Below, in pieces: positions 26,666 to 36,700 of a stretch of 64,000 bases of DNA. Numbering within the stretch: the first letter of the stretch is position 1; every line of letters begins with the position of its first letter. Source of the stretch: Methanomicrobium sp. W14. GTDB lineage: Archaea; Halobacteriota; Methanomicrobia; Methanomicrobiales; Methanomicrobiaceae. Below the pieces are notes generated by a model. The model was not told the DNA's origin. It saw nothing but the letters and a program-made list of their open reading frames with translations, and searched no databases. Location: contig NZ_JAGGMM010000002.1 in the NCBI RefSeq assembly GCF_017875315.1, positions 434,001-498,000 of the forward strand, written 5' to 3'. Both the position numbers and the translations under genes were made by a program.

Positions 26666-27379
26666 TTATCTTACCTGAGTTCCGGGGACTGCAAGCTTCT
26701 TTTCCAGGGCATTTGCACCTATTGTTGTAATCGTTACAAGTGCAAGATAAACTATTCCTACGACCAGAAATACATCCGGGTCAAAGTATTTTGAGAAGAT
26801 TAGCTTTCCTGCACCTGTCAGCTCTATTAACGTAATCATGTATGCAAGGGAGGAATACTTTATCAGGTATATGAATTCATTGGAAAGTCCGGGTATTGCA
26901 CGTCTCAGTGCCTGCGGGAGGATAATGTACCTGATTGCCTGGCCTTTTGTCATGCCAAGTGCGCTTGCAGCAACGAGTTGTCCCTCCTTTATCGAAAGTA
27001 TCGCTCCTCTTATGTATTCTGAGTTGTAGGCGCTGTTGCAGCATATGAACCCTATAACTGATGCGGCAAACGCCGAAAGATAGAATATGCCGAATATGCC
27101 GACAGACGAAAGTCCGAAAAGTGTGGAGAGATATATCCCTACCGACGGAAGACCAAAGTAGAGCATGAACAGGAGAAGTATGAGAGGACACCCCTTTACG
27201 AACCCGACAAACAACCTGCACAAATGATTCGTCCAGAACCCGCCGTAGACCCTTCCTACAGCAAGTAACACTCCGAACACCAGCCCGAACGGCGCAGAGA
27301 GTGCTATCAGCTGTAAGGTTATCAGAAGCCCTCCCCATAGTGCAGGCAGAAGAATGTCGAATATGAAAGTTGTGTCCAT
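26666..27379 (-). CDS. Amino acid ABC transporter permease (distal gene)
   Basis: 237 residues, five or six membrane helices of the HisM/GlnP family. It starts LPALWGGLLITLQLIALSAPFG. The cytoplasmic coupling (EAA) loop is ASALGMTKGQAIRYIILPQALRRAIPGLSNEF. This is the last gene of the operon, six bases after the ATPase gene. With the other permease it would form a heterodimeric channel. Confidence 0.92.
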   Translation of the reverse strand: MDTTFIFDILLPALWGGLLITLQLIALSAPFGLVFGVLLAVGRVYGGFWTNHLCRLFVGFVKGCPLILLLFMLYFGLPSVGIYLSTLFGLSSVGIFGIFYLSAFAASVIGFICCNSAYNSEYIRGAILSIKEGQLVAASALGMTKGQAIRYIILPQALRRAIPGLSNEFIYLIKYSSLAYMITLIELTGAGKLIFSKYFDPDVFLVVGIVYLALVTITTIGANALEKKLAVPGTQVR

Positions 27380-27385
27380 CTGGTT

Positions 27386-28168
27386 TTAATCTCCTGTAAG
27401 ACCGCTGATTTTTCCGATAAAACTTCCCATCCTTTTAAATTCAGGGTTGTTCATTATTTCCTCCGGAGTTCCGGATTCAACGATTTTTCCGCCTTCCATA
27501 AAGATTATCCTGTTTGCAACAGATCTTGCAAAGCCCATCTCGTGTGTCACTACAAGCATCGTCATGCCGTCAAGTGCAAGCTTTTTCATAACCTCAAGGA
27601 CTTCTCTTGTAAGTTCCGGGTCAAGTGCGGATGTCGGTTCGTCAAAGAGAATTACATCCGGCTCCATTGCAAGTGCACGTGCAATTGACACACGCTGAGC
27701 CTGACCGCCTGAAAGTTCGGCCGGGTAATGGTCGGCCCACTCCTCCATTCCCACCTGTCTTAACTCGAAAAGGGCTTTTTTCCTTGCATCTTCCGGTTTC
27801 ATTCCCTTTACTTTGATTAGGGCGATTTCCACGTTTCTGACGGCTGTAAGGTGATCAAAAAGGTAAAAGTTCTGGAAGACCATTCCTATTTTCTGCCTGA
27901 AATGATTTATTTTGCTTCCGCAGTTAGTGACCTCCTCACCGTTGAGCCAGACCCTCCCTTCTTCAGGAACGGTAAGCTGGTTGATGCACCGTAAAAGTGT
28001 GCTCTTTCCTGTTCCTGACGGACCTATAAAGACAATTGTCTGCCCTTTTTTTATATTGAAAGAGACGCCTTTGAGGACTTCGGAATCACCGTATGTTTTG
28101 TGGATGTCCTCCACTCTCAGTATATATTCGTCTTCCGATTTCAGTGTATATTCATATTCTTCTGTCAT
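27386..28168 (-). CDS. Amino acid ABC transporter ATP-binding protein
   Basis: 260 residues, GlnQ/HisP family. Walker [19 protein letters not shown]-loop [12 protein letters not shown], signature [16 protein letters not shown], Walker [15 protein letters not shown] and H-switch VVTHEM are all intact. Hydrolyses ATP to drive uptake through the two neighbouring permeases. The genes are spaced four and six bases apart, so they are translated as one unit. Confidence 0.95.
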   Translation of the reverse strand: MTEEYEYTLKSEDEYILRVEDIHKTYGDSEVLKGVSFNIKKGQTIVFIGPSGTGKSTLLRCINQLTVPEEGRVWLNGEEVTNCGSKINHFRQKIGMVFQNFYLFDHLTAVRNVEIALIKVKGMKPEDARKKALFELRQVGMEEWADHYPAELSGGQAQRVSIARALAMEPDVILFDEPTSALDPELTREVLEVMKKLALDGMTMLVVTHEMGFARSVANRIIFMEGGKIVESGTPEEIMNNPEFKRMGSFIGKISGLTGD

Positions 28169-28172
28169 TTTA

Positions 28173-28859
28173 TCAGATCACTCCGCCGGGTGTTCCCCCG
28201 CTGAATCCGGGTATTGCCACTTTCTTCTCGAGCATATATATGACTCTCATTCCGGCGTAGTTGAGCAGGATGAATATCAGTGCACATACAAGGTATATCG
28301 GCATGGTAATGTACGTCTGCGCAACAATCTGCGATGTCCTCGTCAGAAGCTCTGCAACGCCGATTGCATAGCATATCGCAGAATCAGTCAGGATGTTAGG
28401 GTATTCGTTTGACCACCCGGGCAGTGCTATTCGTGTTGCCTGCGGTATGATGATTGTTTTTATTGCTGTCAGCCTGCTCATCCCGAGGGAACGTGCGGCC
28501 GTCATCTGTCCTTCGCTTATGGACTGAATTGCTCCCCTGAAGATCTGGGACTGGTATGCAGCACCGCGAAGCCCGAGAACTGTTGCACCGACAAAAAATT
28601 CAGGCAGATCCAGGTTCAGGAACGGGAAAAGGGTAAAGTAAAACATGAAAAGAAGCAAAAGGACCGGAAGCCCCCTGAAAAACCATACATACAGCCCTAT
28701 AGCCGTCTTCAGGAGTCTGTTCCCGTAGACCTGGCCTATTGCCATAGGAAGTCCGAGAAGTACACCGATAATTAGTGCCGAGGCGACAAGCCCCAGAGTT
28801 ACAAGGACCCCCGAGACCAGGTACGGAAGCCATTCAGACAATATTGAAAATATATCCAT
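28173..28859 (-). CDS. Amino acid ABC transporter permease (proximal gene)
   Basis: 228 residues, HisQ/GlnP family. N-terminus [24 protein letters not shown]. The EAA loop is [33 protein letters not shown]. It diverges from the distal permease enough to be a true second subunit and not a recent duplicate. It follows the binding-protein gene after 308 bases. Confidence 0.92.
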   Translation of the reverse strand: MDIFSILSEWLPYLVSGVLVTLGLVASALIIGVLLGLPMAIGQVYGNRLLKTAIGLYVWFFRGLPVLLLLFMFYFTLFPFLNLDLPEFFVGATVLGLRGAAYQSQIFRGAIQSISEGQMTAARSLGMSRLTAIKTIIIPQATRIALPGWSNEYPNILTDSAICYAIGVAELLTRTSQIVAQTYITMPIYLVCALIFILLNYAGMRVIYMLEKKVAIPGFSGGTPGGVI

Positions 28860-29167
28860 CTTTTTTCCTTAGCGGTTTTGCGTGCTCTTTTTCTGCCGGA
28901 TTTAAATTTTGAACTGATGCTGACAGGATATTATGTTTACAGATATGATTGTTTTTCCGGGGATATGATCCCCTGTTTGTCTGATACAACAGACTGAATT
29001 ACAATTTTGCAATAAATGTCCAGCAAAACCCCTTGATCCTAAAAATACTCCATTATAATGTTTTCCCGGAAATCTTAGAATTTTTGCCGTGCACTACTTT
29101 CATAGTAGTTTTGCGCTGATGGGTTTTGATATTTGCCCTTTTAAGTCTCTCTATAAAAAAAAGAATT
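28860..29167 (-). other. Intercistronic region of the ABC operon with small hairpins
   Basis: No gene. Two small perfect hairpins are seen: GGGGAT-ATG-ATCCCC (28959-28973) and GTCTG/CAGAC (28979-28994). A weaker ACTAC/GTAGT pair lies near 29093-29109. T-tracts just after the binding-protein stop on the minus strand suggest partial termination, which would give more binding protein than permease. Confidence 0.35.
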
Positions 29168-30010
29168 TTATTTTTTGTGCGGGGATGCCCCGACAAGCTT
29201 GTACTTCTCCAGAAGTTCCTGCCAGTACGGGTCGTCCATAAGGTTGTTCAGCCCTGCGTTAATTTTGTCAAGAAGTGCAGTGTCATCCTTTTTTATTGCA
29301 ACCCCGTAAACCTCGCCTGTGTCTATCTGGTCGCGGATTTCCATTGTTTTTCCTTCAATTGCATCACGCAGTGACGGCACGTCATAAATTGTCGCGTCTA
29401 TCCTCTTGTTCTGCAGGTCAGTTACTGCGCTTGGGAAATTGTCGTAATACTTCAGGTTTTCGGATGGCATAAGACCTGTTTCTATGAGGTTTTCTTCAGT
29501 CCATATTGAGCCTGTCGTTCCTCTCTGGGCGCCTATTACAAGCGTTCCGTTCATGAAATCATCCATAGTATAGTCAGAGTCGTTGTTGAATGCAACACCC
29601 TGGTCTACCTGGAGGTAAGGAATAGAAAAGTTGACTTTTTCAAGGCGTTCATCTGTGATTGTCAAGCCCGAATAGATCATGTCATTTTTTCCTGCAAGGA
29701 GCGCGGGGATTATGCCGTCCCATGCCAGGGGCTGGAACTCCACATTGAATCCCTGGTTTTTCGCGATCCATTTCGCAGATTCCACATCGAACCCCTGGGC
29801 ATTTCCTTCTGTGTCAATGTAGGAATAAGGTCGATATTCGCCGTCGATACCGATTATGTATGTCTCTTCCCCTGCAACCGTCTGTTCTGCTGTGGCATTA
29901 CCTGCCCCTGCAGATGTGTTTTCAGCCGGCTGGCTGCCTGTACATCCTGCAAATGATATTGCTGCCAGAGCCAGGAGAATTATAAGTACACCAGAAAACT
30001 TATTATTCAT
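29168..30010 (-). CDS. Amino-acid-type ABC solute-binding lipoprotein
   Basis: 280 residues. Lipobox ISFAGC (Cys22) and a low-complexity linker are followed by a family-3 binding domain: IGIDGEYRPYSYIDTEGNA, GFDVESAKWIAKNQG, LAWDGIIPALLAGKNDMIY, GLTITDERLEKVNFSIPY. It is the first gene of the operon with two permeases and an ATPase. Closely related to the orphan protein at 23.6 kb, but the ligand-contact stretch YSYIDTEGNA differs from YSYINSDGSA, so specificity may differ. The proximity of arylacetate-CoA ligases makes aromatic acids or amino acids candidate substrates (inference). Confidence 0.92.
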   Translation of the reverse strand: MNNKFSGVLIILLALAAISFAGCTGSQPAENTSAGAGNATAEQTVAGEETYIIGIDGEYRPYSYIDTEGNAQGFDVESAKWIAKNQGFNVEFQPLAWDGIIPALLAGKNDMIYSGLTITDERLEKVNFSIPYLQVDQGVAFNNDSDYTMDDFMNGTLVIGAQRGTTGSIWTEENLIETGLMPSENLKYYDNFPSAVTDLQNKRIDATIYDVPSLRDAIEGKTMEIRDQIDTGEVYGVAIKKDDTALLDKINAGLNNLMDDPYWQELLEKYKLVGASPHKK

Positions 30011-30261
30011 CGAAAGATGTTTAGGAGATGTACTGATTTATTTTTTATGCATTGTTATCAGTTTGCATAAAACGGTGTTAAAGGCGTTTTTCAGGAAAAT
30101 ACGGGTTGTTTCTGTGTTAACTTGAATTAAATTAATATACTGAACAAAAAAATCAGCAACGGCTTTTCGGTTTGCGCCAGGGCTGTGATCAGTTCAATTT
30201 ATGCACTGCCGGCATAAAATATTCTATAGCTTTTGTTTTTCTGCGTAAGGACTTATTGCAT

Positions 30262-31197
30262 ATGGATGATCTCAGACTACCTTGGAAAACTGTGGCCGGA
30301 TTCGGCGGGCATATCAAAGCGACGACCACTACGCTGATAATCCAGAAAAAAGGCGTTACAAAGGAATATCCGCTTTCTGAAGTTTCGCATCTGCTTATTG
30401 TCGGCGGGCACAATATACATACTTCTGCGATATCCCACCTTTTAAAAAACGGCATTTCAATATCTTTTTTTGATGCGGACGGGACTCCTCTCGCTGTTTT
30501 AAGGCCGTTCGGGTACCGTCAGGACGAGGAGATAAGGGAGCTGCAAAAAAAGGCTCCCGGGTATATCCGTGCTTCCGAAGTTGTGAGGTCGTCGATAAAG
30601 TCGCGCCTTATGATGATAGAAAAGTCCGGCAATGAAGTAGGAAAAAGTCTTTTTTACGAGGGTGAAGAGGAGTTTTTCTACAATATGCTTGACGACGTCA
30701 GTTACCTGATTAAGATGGATGAACTCAGGCGCATACACAAACTATCGGGTGATATGTATTATGAGGTCATGTCAAGGATCATAAACTCTGTCCACGGTTT
30801 CAGGAGGCGCACCAAAAGACCGCACGTTGATCCTGTAAACTCTATGCTTTCTCTTGGGTATTCCATGCTTTTCGGGAACTGCTGCGTATGTGCAACCGGT
30901 GCCGACCTTGATCTCGACATAGGAATCCTAAGGGACGGAAAGATGTCTCTTGTGCTTGACGTAATTGACCCGTTCAAGGCGGGCATGGTTGATTCCGTAG
31001 TATTTCCCATTGCACGCGAGTTTCTGACAACCGAACATTACGACTGCGGAAACAGGAGATGTCACCTCAACGATGAACTAATAGAGGTACTTATTGACTC
31101 TCTGCACAGGTCAATTGCACAAAAAAAGATTGAAAAAACAGTTTTATCGTATAAGGAATCAGTCGTTAATGGCGAGGGCTTTATGGTCGACTATTGA
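30262..31197 (+). CDS. cas1: Stand-alone Cas1 homologue with altered active site
   Basis: 311 residues from ATG 30262. That start is preferred to 30172 because AAGGA precedes it and Cas1 proteins begin here. The N-terminal beta domain (VSHLLIVGGHNIHTSAISHL) and the helical C-domain (HVDPVNSMLSLGYSMLFGN, MSLVLDVIDPFKAGMVD) are clear. In Cas1 integrases, Glu, His and Asp bind the metal. The first is His159 here (LRRIHK instead of the usual IEG), the second is Arg224 (IGILRDGK instead of GFLH), and only Asp236 is kept. No cas2, cas4, effector genes or repeats are nearby. Stand-alone Cas1 groups are known in methanogens, one being the casposases; this one is probably not a canonical integrase. 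Confidence 0.85.
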   Translation: MDDLRLPWKTVAGFGGHIKATTTTLIIQKKGVTKEYPLSEVSHLLIVGGHNIHTSAISHLLKNGISISFFDADGTPLAVLRPFGYRQDEEIRELQKKAPGYIRASEVVRSSIKSRLMMIEKSGNEVGKSLFYEGEEEFFYNMLDDVSYLIKMDELRRIHKLSGDMYYEVMSRIINSVHGFRRRTKRPHVDPVNSMLSLGYSMLFGNCCVCATGADLDLDIGILRDGKMSLVLDVIDPFKAGMVDSVVFPIAREFLTTEHYDCGNRRCHLNDELIEVLIDSLHRSIAQKKIEKTVLSYKESVVNGEGFMVDY

Positions 31198-31218
31198 TTG
31201 TCCGGGAGAATTTCTGAT

Positions 31219-31572
31219 CTAATCTCCTCTTTCTATGTCAAAGTTACCGAATTCTTTATGCTTTATCTCTTTTATGTCCATCTCCCTTATGTAGGCTCTC
31301 GGGCATTCATAGAGAGAAGAGATCATTTTGTCTATAATTACCGATTCTCCGGTCGCTATCAGGTGTACCCTCCCGTCGTCAAGGTTCATAACACGTCCTG
31401 TAATGCGCAGGCTGCATGCAATTCTCTTTACGCATGCCCTGAACCCGACTCCCTGAACACGTCCCGATATGTAAGCTTCAACAGTTTTTATACGACCGGA
31501 AAAAGCTGATTCTTCCGGTTGTAACTGTTCCTTTTTGCCGGAGAACATTATCTTATGGGAGTATATCAGCAT
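31219..31572 (-). CDS. Acylphosphatase with N-terminal extension
   Basis: 117 residues; the acylphosphatase fold occupies about 28-115. Catalytic Arg is in GRVQGVGFRACV and catalytic Asn in ITGRVMNLDDGRVHL. Hydrolyses acyl phosphates such as carbamoyl or acetyl phosphate. The first 27 residues are not part of the usual 90-residue enzyme; internal ATG 31548 is a possible start. The gene converges on cas1, with 21 bases between the stops. Confidence 0.88.
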   Translation of the reverse strand: MLIYSHKIMFSGKKEQLQPEESAFSGRIKTVEAYISGRVQGVGFRACVKRIACSLRITGRVMNLDDGRVHLIATGESVIIDKMISSLYECPRAYIREMDIKEIKHKEFGNFDIERGD

Positions 31573-31693
31573 CTCATATTAATTATGTGATATTGATCAT
31601 GGGGGTTTAAAAGGAATGATTGCGAAAAATTCCGTTGATAAGGAAAGCCAGATGCTAAAAAATGTTTAAGGATTTGGACTGCACGTCGCTTTT

Positions 31694-31879
31694 TTATTCG
31701 TAAGCAACGAGCTTTACGCCAATCTCTTTTTCAAGACTTTTTATTTTCTCAAGACTTGACGTGTTGATGTTTGCCGGGGGGACGGGTTTCTCGTATGCAA
31801 TAAGAATTACTCCCATTTCGTCCTCGCATTCTTTCAGTCCGCCTATTTCCTTCTCGTTTAGTTGTGCATATGCTGTCAT
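31694..31879 (-). CDS. Small conserved-looking protein with an internal repeat
   Basis: 61 residues. Two copies of a short motif, LKECEDEMGVILIAYE (about 15-30) and IKSLEKEIGVKLVAYE (about 46-61), are joined by a Pro/Asn-rich linker (KPVPPANINTSS). Each looks like one helix and one strand, so the protein may fold as an internal pseudo-dimer. A GAGG-like Shine-Dalgarno lies upstream. Function unknown; no membrane segment or metal site. Confidence 0.6.
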   Translation of the reverse strand: MTAYAQLNEKEIGGLKECEDEMGVILIAYEKPVPPANINTSSLEKIKSLEKEIGVKLVAYE

Positions 31880-32108
31880 TTTTACCAGCCTCAGTTTTAT
31901 TCTGGTGTAAATTCCTGTATTTAATTATTGCCTGAAAAATTATCAAAAATTATTGAGAAAAGTCAATTTCAATCTTAAAATAAATGTATTTTTAGTTAAT
32001 TCAATTTAATTCAACCAATGTATTCCCTCCATTTTTCCCGGAGTTTTTTAGTAAAGATGATTTATTAATAGACATTAATTAAGACCATAAATTTTGCAGG
32101 TTTTTATT

Positions 32109-32594
32109 ATGGCAGTAGCAGACGATATCAGAGATAAAATTGAAAAAATTCTTTCCGGGGACCTTGAGGAGAGAAGAGGGGCCGTTGAGGCACTTTCGGA
32201 GATGGGGACGGATGCCGTTGACCCGCTCATTGAGCTTATGTCGGCCGAAACCGATAATGACGTGAAATGGTATGCCTCAAATGCACTTGCAAAAATCGGT
32301 GAACCAGCCGTAGAGCAGCTTTTGTTTACACTTAAACACTATCCTGACGACAATGTCAGGCGTTATGCTGCGGCTGCCCTTGCCTCAGTTGGTGAGCCTG
32401 CAATATCCGGTCTGATAGAGATTTTTGAGGGTGACGACAGCGTAACACGGGGGTTTGCTTCAAAGGCCCTTATAAGAATTGGTGACCCCGCTGCAGAGCC
32501 CCTGCGGAAGTACATACAGGAATCCGACCCTGAAAGCATGCCGCACCGCTGTGCAGTGATAACACTCAACAACTTAAGTCCGGAGAGCCGGTAA
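32109..32594 (+). CDS. HEAT-repeat protein
   Basis: 161 residues from ATG 32109; an in-frame TTG at 32094 is less likely. Four or five HEAT/PBS-lyase-type repeats, each about 31 residues: RRGAVEALSEMGTDAVDPLI, VKWYASNALAKIGEPAVEQL, VRRYAAAALASVGEPAISGL, TRGFASKALIRIGDPAAEPL. These form an alpha solenoid for protein binding. The partner is unknown. TATA-like TTTATTAATA lies at 32061-32070. Confidence 0.85.
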   Translation: MAVADDIRDKIEKILSGDLEERRGAVEALSEMGTDAVDPLIELMSAETDNDVKWYASNALAKIGEPAVEQLLFTLKHYPDDNVRRYAAAALASVGEPAISGLIEIFEGDDSVTRGFASKALIRIGDPAAEPLRKYIQESDPESMPHRCAVITLNNLSPESR

Positions 32595-32715
32595 AATGCT
32601 TTTTCAGTGAAAGTCGTATAACGGATTTTAAAAAGGATTCTTTAACATTTCATTCATAAAAATGAGATAATGCCTGAAAAACTTATACTATGGGATTTTG
32701 AGTTTTTTCAGGTGT

Positions 32716-33444
32716 TTATATTTTGATGTATGCTCCTGCTTCGTAGTTTTTGAGAGAGTCCTCAATGCCGAGACCTTTTATGTACTTTACAAGCTCTTCG
32801 TGGTCACGTTCATGATACATATGCGCCGAGACCGAAGTGTGCGAATACCAGCCTGTCTTTGCATTAAGCCTGTCTGCAATCATCTTCTGCAGGTGGACAA
32901 GGGCGTACATGTTGGCCCCGAGTGCAGAGAGCATGTCGTTTGACCTGAACTCGACATGCATGTTGAGTTTTTTGTCTCTTATGAAGCACTGGATTCTCTG
33001 CAGGCACGGTGGGTTGTTTGATGGTTCGTCCTTTGTCGTAAACCAGGTTATCGCTTCCGCACGCCTCGAAGACGGTTCTTCTGTTAATTTTTCAACGATG
33101 TAGTCTATCTGGTTTATACCTTTTTTGTCGCCGTCTCCGAGGATTTCTCCGTTCTTTCCGGCAACAGGGTAGTCAAAAAGCCTGTTGTGGTATGTATATA
33201 CAAAATCGTTGTCAGTCCCGTATAAGAGGTCCTGGACGTATTTTTCCATTGCGCCCTGTTTGAACATATTGTATGGGCTTATCATATAGTCTGCAAAAGG
33301 GCTTCCCACGTGGATGTTGAGAGGCTCTGGAAGCTCAATCGTCTTTTCGTTGTCTTCGGTGACTATGTATATCCCGTGTTTGAGGATTGTCTTTATAACT
33401 TCCTCGTGTGCTTTTCCAATGGAGAAGGCGCGAACATTAAACAT
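32716..33444 (-). CDS. thyA: Thymidylate synthase, methanogen type
   Basis: 242 residues. Makes dTMP from dUMP, with a folate or methanopterin C1 donor in methanogens. Nucleophile Cys147 is in NPPCLQRIQC, with the phosphate-binding Arg close by. The FRSNDMLSALGANMYAL motif (about 166-182) binds the pyrimidine, and the following YSHTSVSAHMY has the HxY element. It is shorter than bacterial ThyA, as expected for the archaeal group. Monocistronic; its promoter region adjoins that of DP2. Confidence 0.9.
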   Translation of the reverse strand: MFNVRAFSIGKAHEEVIKTILKHGIYIVTEDNEKTIELPEPLNIHVGSPFADYMISPYNMFKQGAMEKYVQDLLYGTDNDFVYTYHNRLFDYPVAGKNGEILGDGDKKGINQIDYIVEKLTEEPSSRRAEAITWFTTKDEPSNNPPCLQRIQCFIRDKKLNMHVEFRSNDMLSALGANMYALVHLQKMIADRLNAKTGWYSHTSVSAHMYHERDHEELVKYIKGLGIEDSLKNYEAGAYIKI

Positions 33445-33761
33445 CTGATATATCCCCTTAAACCTTGGTTTGATTTATGGTTGTATATTTTTACCGGCAG
33501 AAAAAGGATTTTTCCGGTTAGTCAAAATAATTTCCGCCCGGAAATTCCCGGAGTCCTTAAAGCGACCTGTACTTTCTTTTTGTATTTTATTTCTCTTTTC
33601 TCATCAGGCAATAATGTTTTTATAATCGCCTTTGGGATGCTGCAGAAAATCATTCAAAATGATTTTTAGCCAGGCATTTTTGCCTTCAGGCTTTCAGCGG
33701 AAGGTGCTGCTTAATCGTTTTTGTGAATATTATATCTGGCATAAGGGACTAATTATGGATT
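33445..33761. other. Divergent promoter region between thyA and the DP2 gene
   Basis: No gene. A TATA-like TTATATCTGG (33730-33739) is about 27 bases before the DP2 start. AGGCA-TTTT-TGCCT (33672-33685) is a small hairpin. The sequence around 33520-33560 is locally GC-richer, without any coding pattern. Confidence 0.35.
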
Positions 33762-36700
33762 ATGCAGGCCTCGCCGGATATGGAAAAATACTTCAAATCG
33801 ATTGAGGACGCTTTATACAACGCGATAGATATAGCAAAAAAAGCACGTAAGGAGGGTTATGACCCACGTACTGATGTCGAGATCCCGATAGCCAGTGACC
33901 TTGCCGACCGTGTTGAAGCTCTTATGGGGTATAAGGGTGTTGCACAGCGCCTGCGTGAGCTTGGGGAAATCATGTCGCGTGAAGAGGTGTCCCTTAAAAT
34001 CGGTGACGATTTCGTTGCAAAAAAGTTCGGTGAGGAGACAAAGGAAGATATACTTGACCACGCTATCCGTGCGTCGATGGCGCTTTTGACTGAAGGTGTG
34101 GTTGCGGCACCGACCGAAGGTATCGGAAAGATTGGCATCGGCAAAAACGATGACGGGACAGAATATTTAAAGATTTATTACGCGGGCCCTATAAGAAGTG
34201 CAGGCGGGACTGCACAGGCCCTTTCAGTTCTTGTAGGCGACTACGTCAGAAAAAAGCTCGGCATGAACCGCTACATCCCCCGTGAGGAGGAGATAGAGAG
34301 GTATGTCGAGGAGATTAAAAAATACAACTCCATTTTAAGCCTCCAGTATATGCCATCTGATGACGAACTGAGGCATATCATAAAAAACTGCCCTGTGTGC
34401 ATAGACGGTGAGCCGACCGAAAAGGTCGAGGTCTCAGGCTACAGAAACCTCGAGAGGGTAGAGACCAATGTCGTACGCGGGGGAATGGCTCTTGTCGTTG
34501 CGGAAGGTCTGGGGCTGAAGGCTCCGAAGATCCAGAAGATTGTAAGAAAAGTCCACATGGAAGGCTGGGAATGGCTCGACGTTCTTGTGTCAGGGGCGAC
34601 AAAACCTCCTTCCGACGAAGATGAGGAGCATGAAGAGGGCGGCCCGAAGATAAAACCCAAGGACAAGTATATACGTGACCTTATCGGCGGAAGACCTGTG
34701 TTTTCGTATCCAATGAGAAAGGGAGGCTTTCGTTTAAGGTACGGGCGTTCGAGAAACACCGGTTTTGCGGCTGCGGGTTTTAATCCAGCGACTCTTCACC
34801 TTCTCGGCGATTTCCTTGCCGTAGGGACGCAGATGAAGGTGGAAAGACCTGGCAAGGCGGCCGGAGTGGTCCCGGTCGATACTATTGAGGGCCCTACGGT
34901 AAGGCTTTCTAACGGGGACCTTGTGAGAGTTGATAGAATTGAAGACGCACTCTCCCTGATGCACAGCCGCAGTGTATCAAAGATAATAGATGTCGGTGAA
35001 ATTCTTGTAAGCTTCGGGGAGTTTCTTGAGAACAACCACGTGCTTGTGCCCTCTTCATACTGCCACGAGTGGTGGACCATGGAGTCTGACGGAAAAAAAA
35101 GGCCCTCCGGTGAAAAAGAGGCAATAGAGATTGCAAAGGCAGGGTACTTCCTTCACCCGGATTATATGTACATGTGGGACGATATCACCTGCGATAAAAT
35201 ACGCAGTCTTTCGGAGTTTGTGGAAAAGAACGGTAAGCTGCAGGACGAAATTTTAACGCTCCCTGCAGATCCGGTTCAGAAGGGTGTCCTTGAGGAGCTT
35301 CTTGTTCTCCACAGGGTAAGAGACGGAAAAATTCTCATTGACAGGCCTTACGTTTTTCTTGCATGTCTCGGGCTTTCCGAAAATCTTGAAAGTATTTCCT
35401 CCCGGGATGACGTATCCTGCGAAAACCCGATGGATATGGTCATGCACCTGTCAGGCTTTAAGATGAGGTCAAAGGCCGGCACAAGAATCGGCGGGCGTAT
35501 GGGCCGCCCCGGAAAATCAAAGGAGAGAAAGATGAGTCCTCCTCCAAACGGACTGTTCCCCGTAGGTGATGAGGGCGGTTCGAGGCGGTCTTTCCAGGAG
35601 GCTTCAAAGAGCAAAGAGAACCGCAGGGGCGGTATAATCCAGACAGATATCGGCCTTAGGAGGTGTGAGGTCTGCGGTAAAGAGACTTTCAGGAACAGGT
35701 GCGAGTGCGGTGGTCATACAAAGGCCGTCTTTATCTGCCCCAGGTGCGGGCGCGAGACAAAGAACGGGATGTGTCCTGTATGCAAGGTGGAGGGTGTGTG
35801 CCTCCAGAACATCAAGATTGATGTCAAGGAGGAGTATAACAGGGCACTTTCGCACCTCGGCATCAGGGACTCGGAGATAAAGCTGTGCAAGGGTGTCAAG
35901 GGCCTGATGTCAAAGGAGAGGTGCGTCGAGCCTCTTGAAAAGGGTGTTTTAAGAGCCGAAAAAGACCTGTATGTCTTCAAGGACGGGACAGTCCGCTATG
36001 ATATGATTGACCTTCCGCTGACCCATTTCCGACCGGAAGAGATTGGTATTTCATGGCAGAGGCTTGTTGAGCTCGGTTACCCCAGAGACGTATACAAAAA
36101 GCCGCTTGAAAGCGATGGACAGGTCCTTGAGCTGAAATGCCAGGACATACTGGTCTCGGAGGACTGCGGGGACTGGCTTTTGAAGGTCGCGAATTTCCTT
36201 GACGATATGCTCGTGAAGATTTACGGGATTGAACCTTACTATAAGGCCGAGAGAAAAGAAGATCTGGTGGGACAGCTCCTGATTGGTCTTGCACCGCATA
36301 CCAGTGCGGGAGTCCTCGTAAGGCTTATCGGCTTTTCAAAAGCTCACGTAGGATACGGCCACCCGTATTTCCATGCCGCAAAAAGGCGCAACTGCTTTGT
36401 CGGCGAGACTGAAATCTCGGTTTATGACGGGCAGTGGAGGACTCTTCCGATAAGGGACTTTGTCGTTGAAAATTTCGACCTTTCTAGACCTGAGCTTGAC
36501 CGCGTCGGCACATACTATTCTGATCCGATGCGGACTTTCTGGACTCATTCGATTGACAGCTACGGTGCCATAAGGATGAGGCGGATTACGTCCGTTTCCA
36601 TTCACCGTGCACCGAAGTCGCTTATTATGTTTAAGACCGGCAGGGGAAAGTCGGTTACTGTCACTTTCGATCACGCGATGCTTGTCTGTGATATGGCGTA

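Noticed and set aside
30011-32100. CRISPR array or casposon ends near cas1
   Set aside because: No repeat-spacer pattern, no terminal inverted repeats, no family B polymerase and no cas2/cas4 found around the gene.
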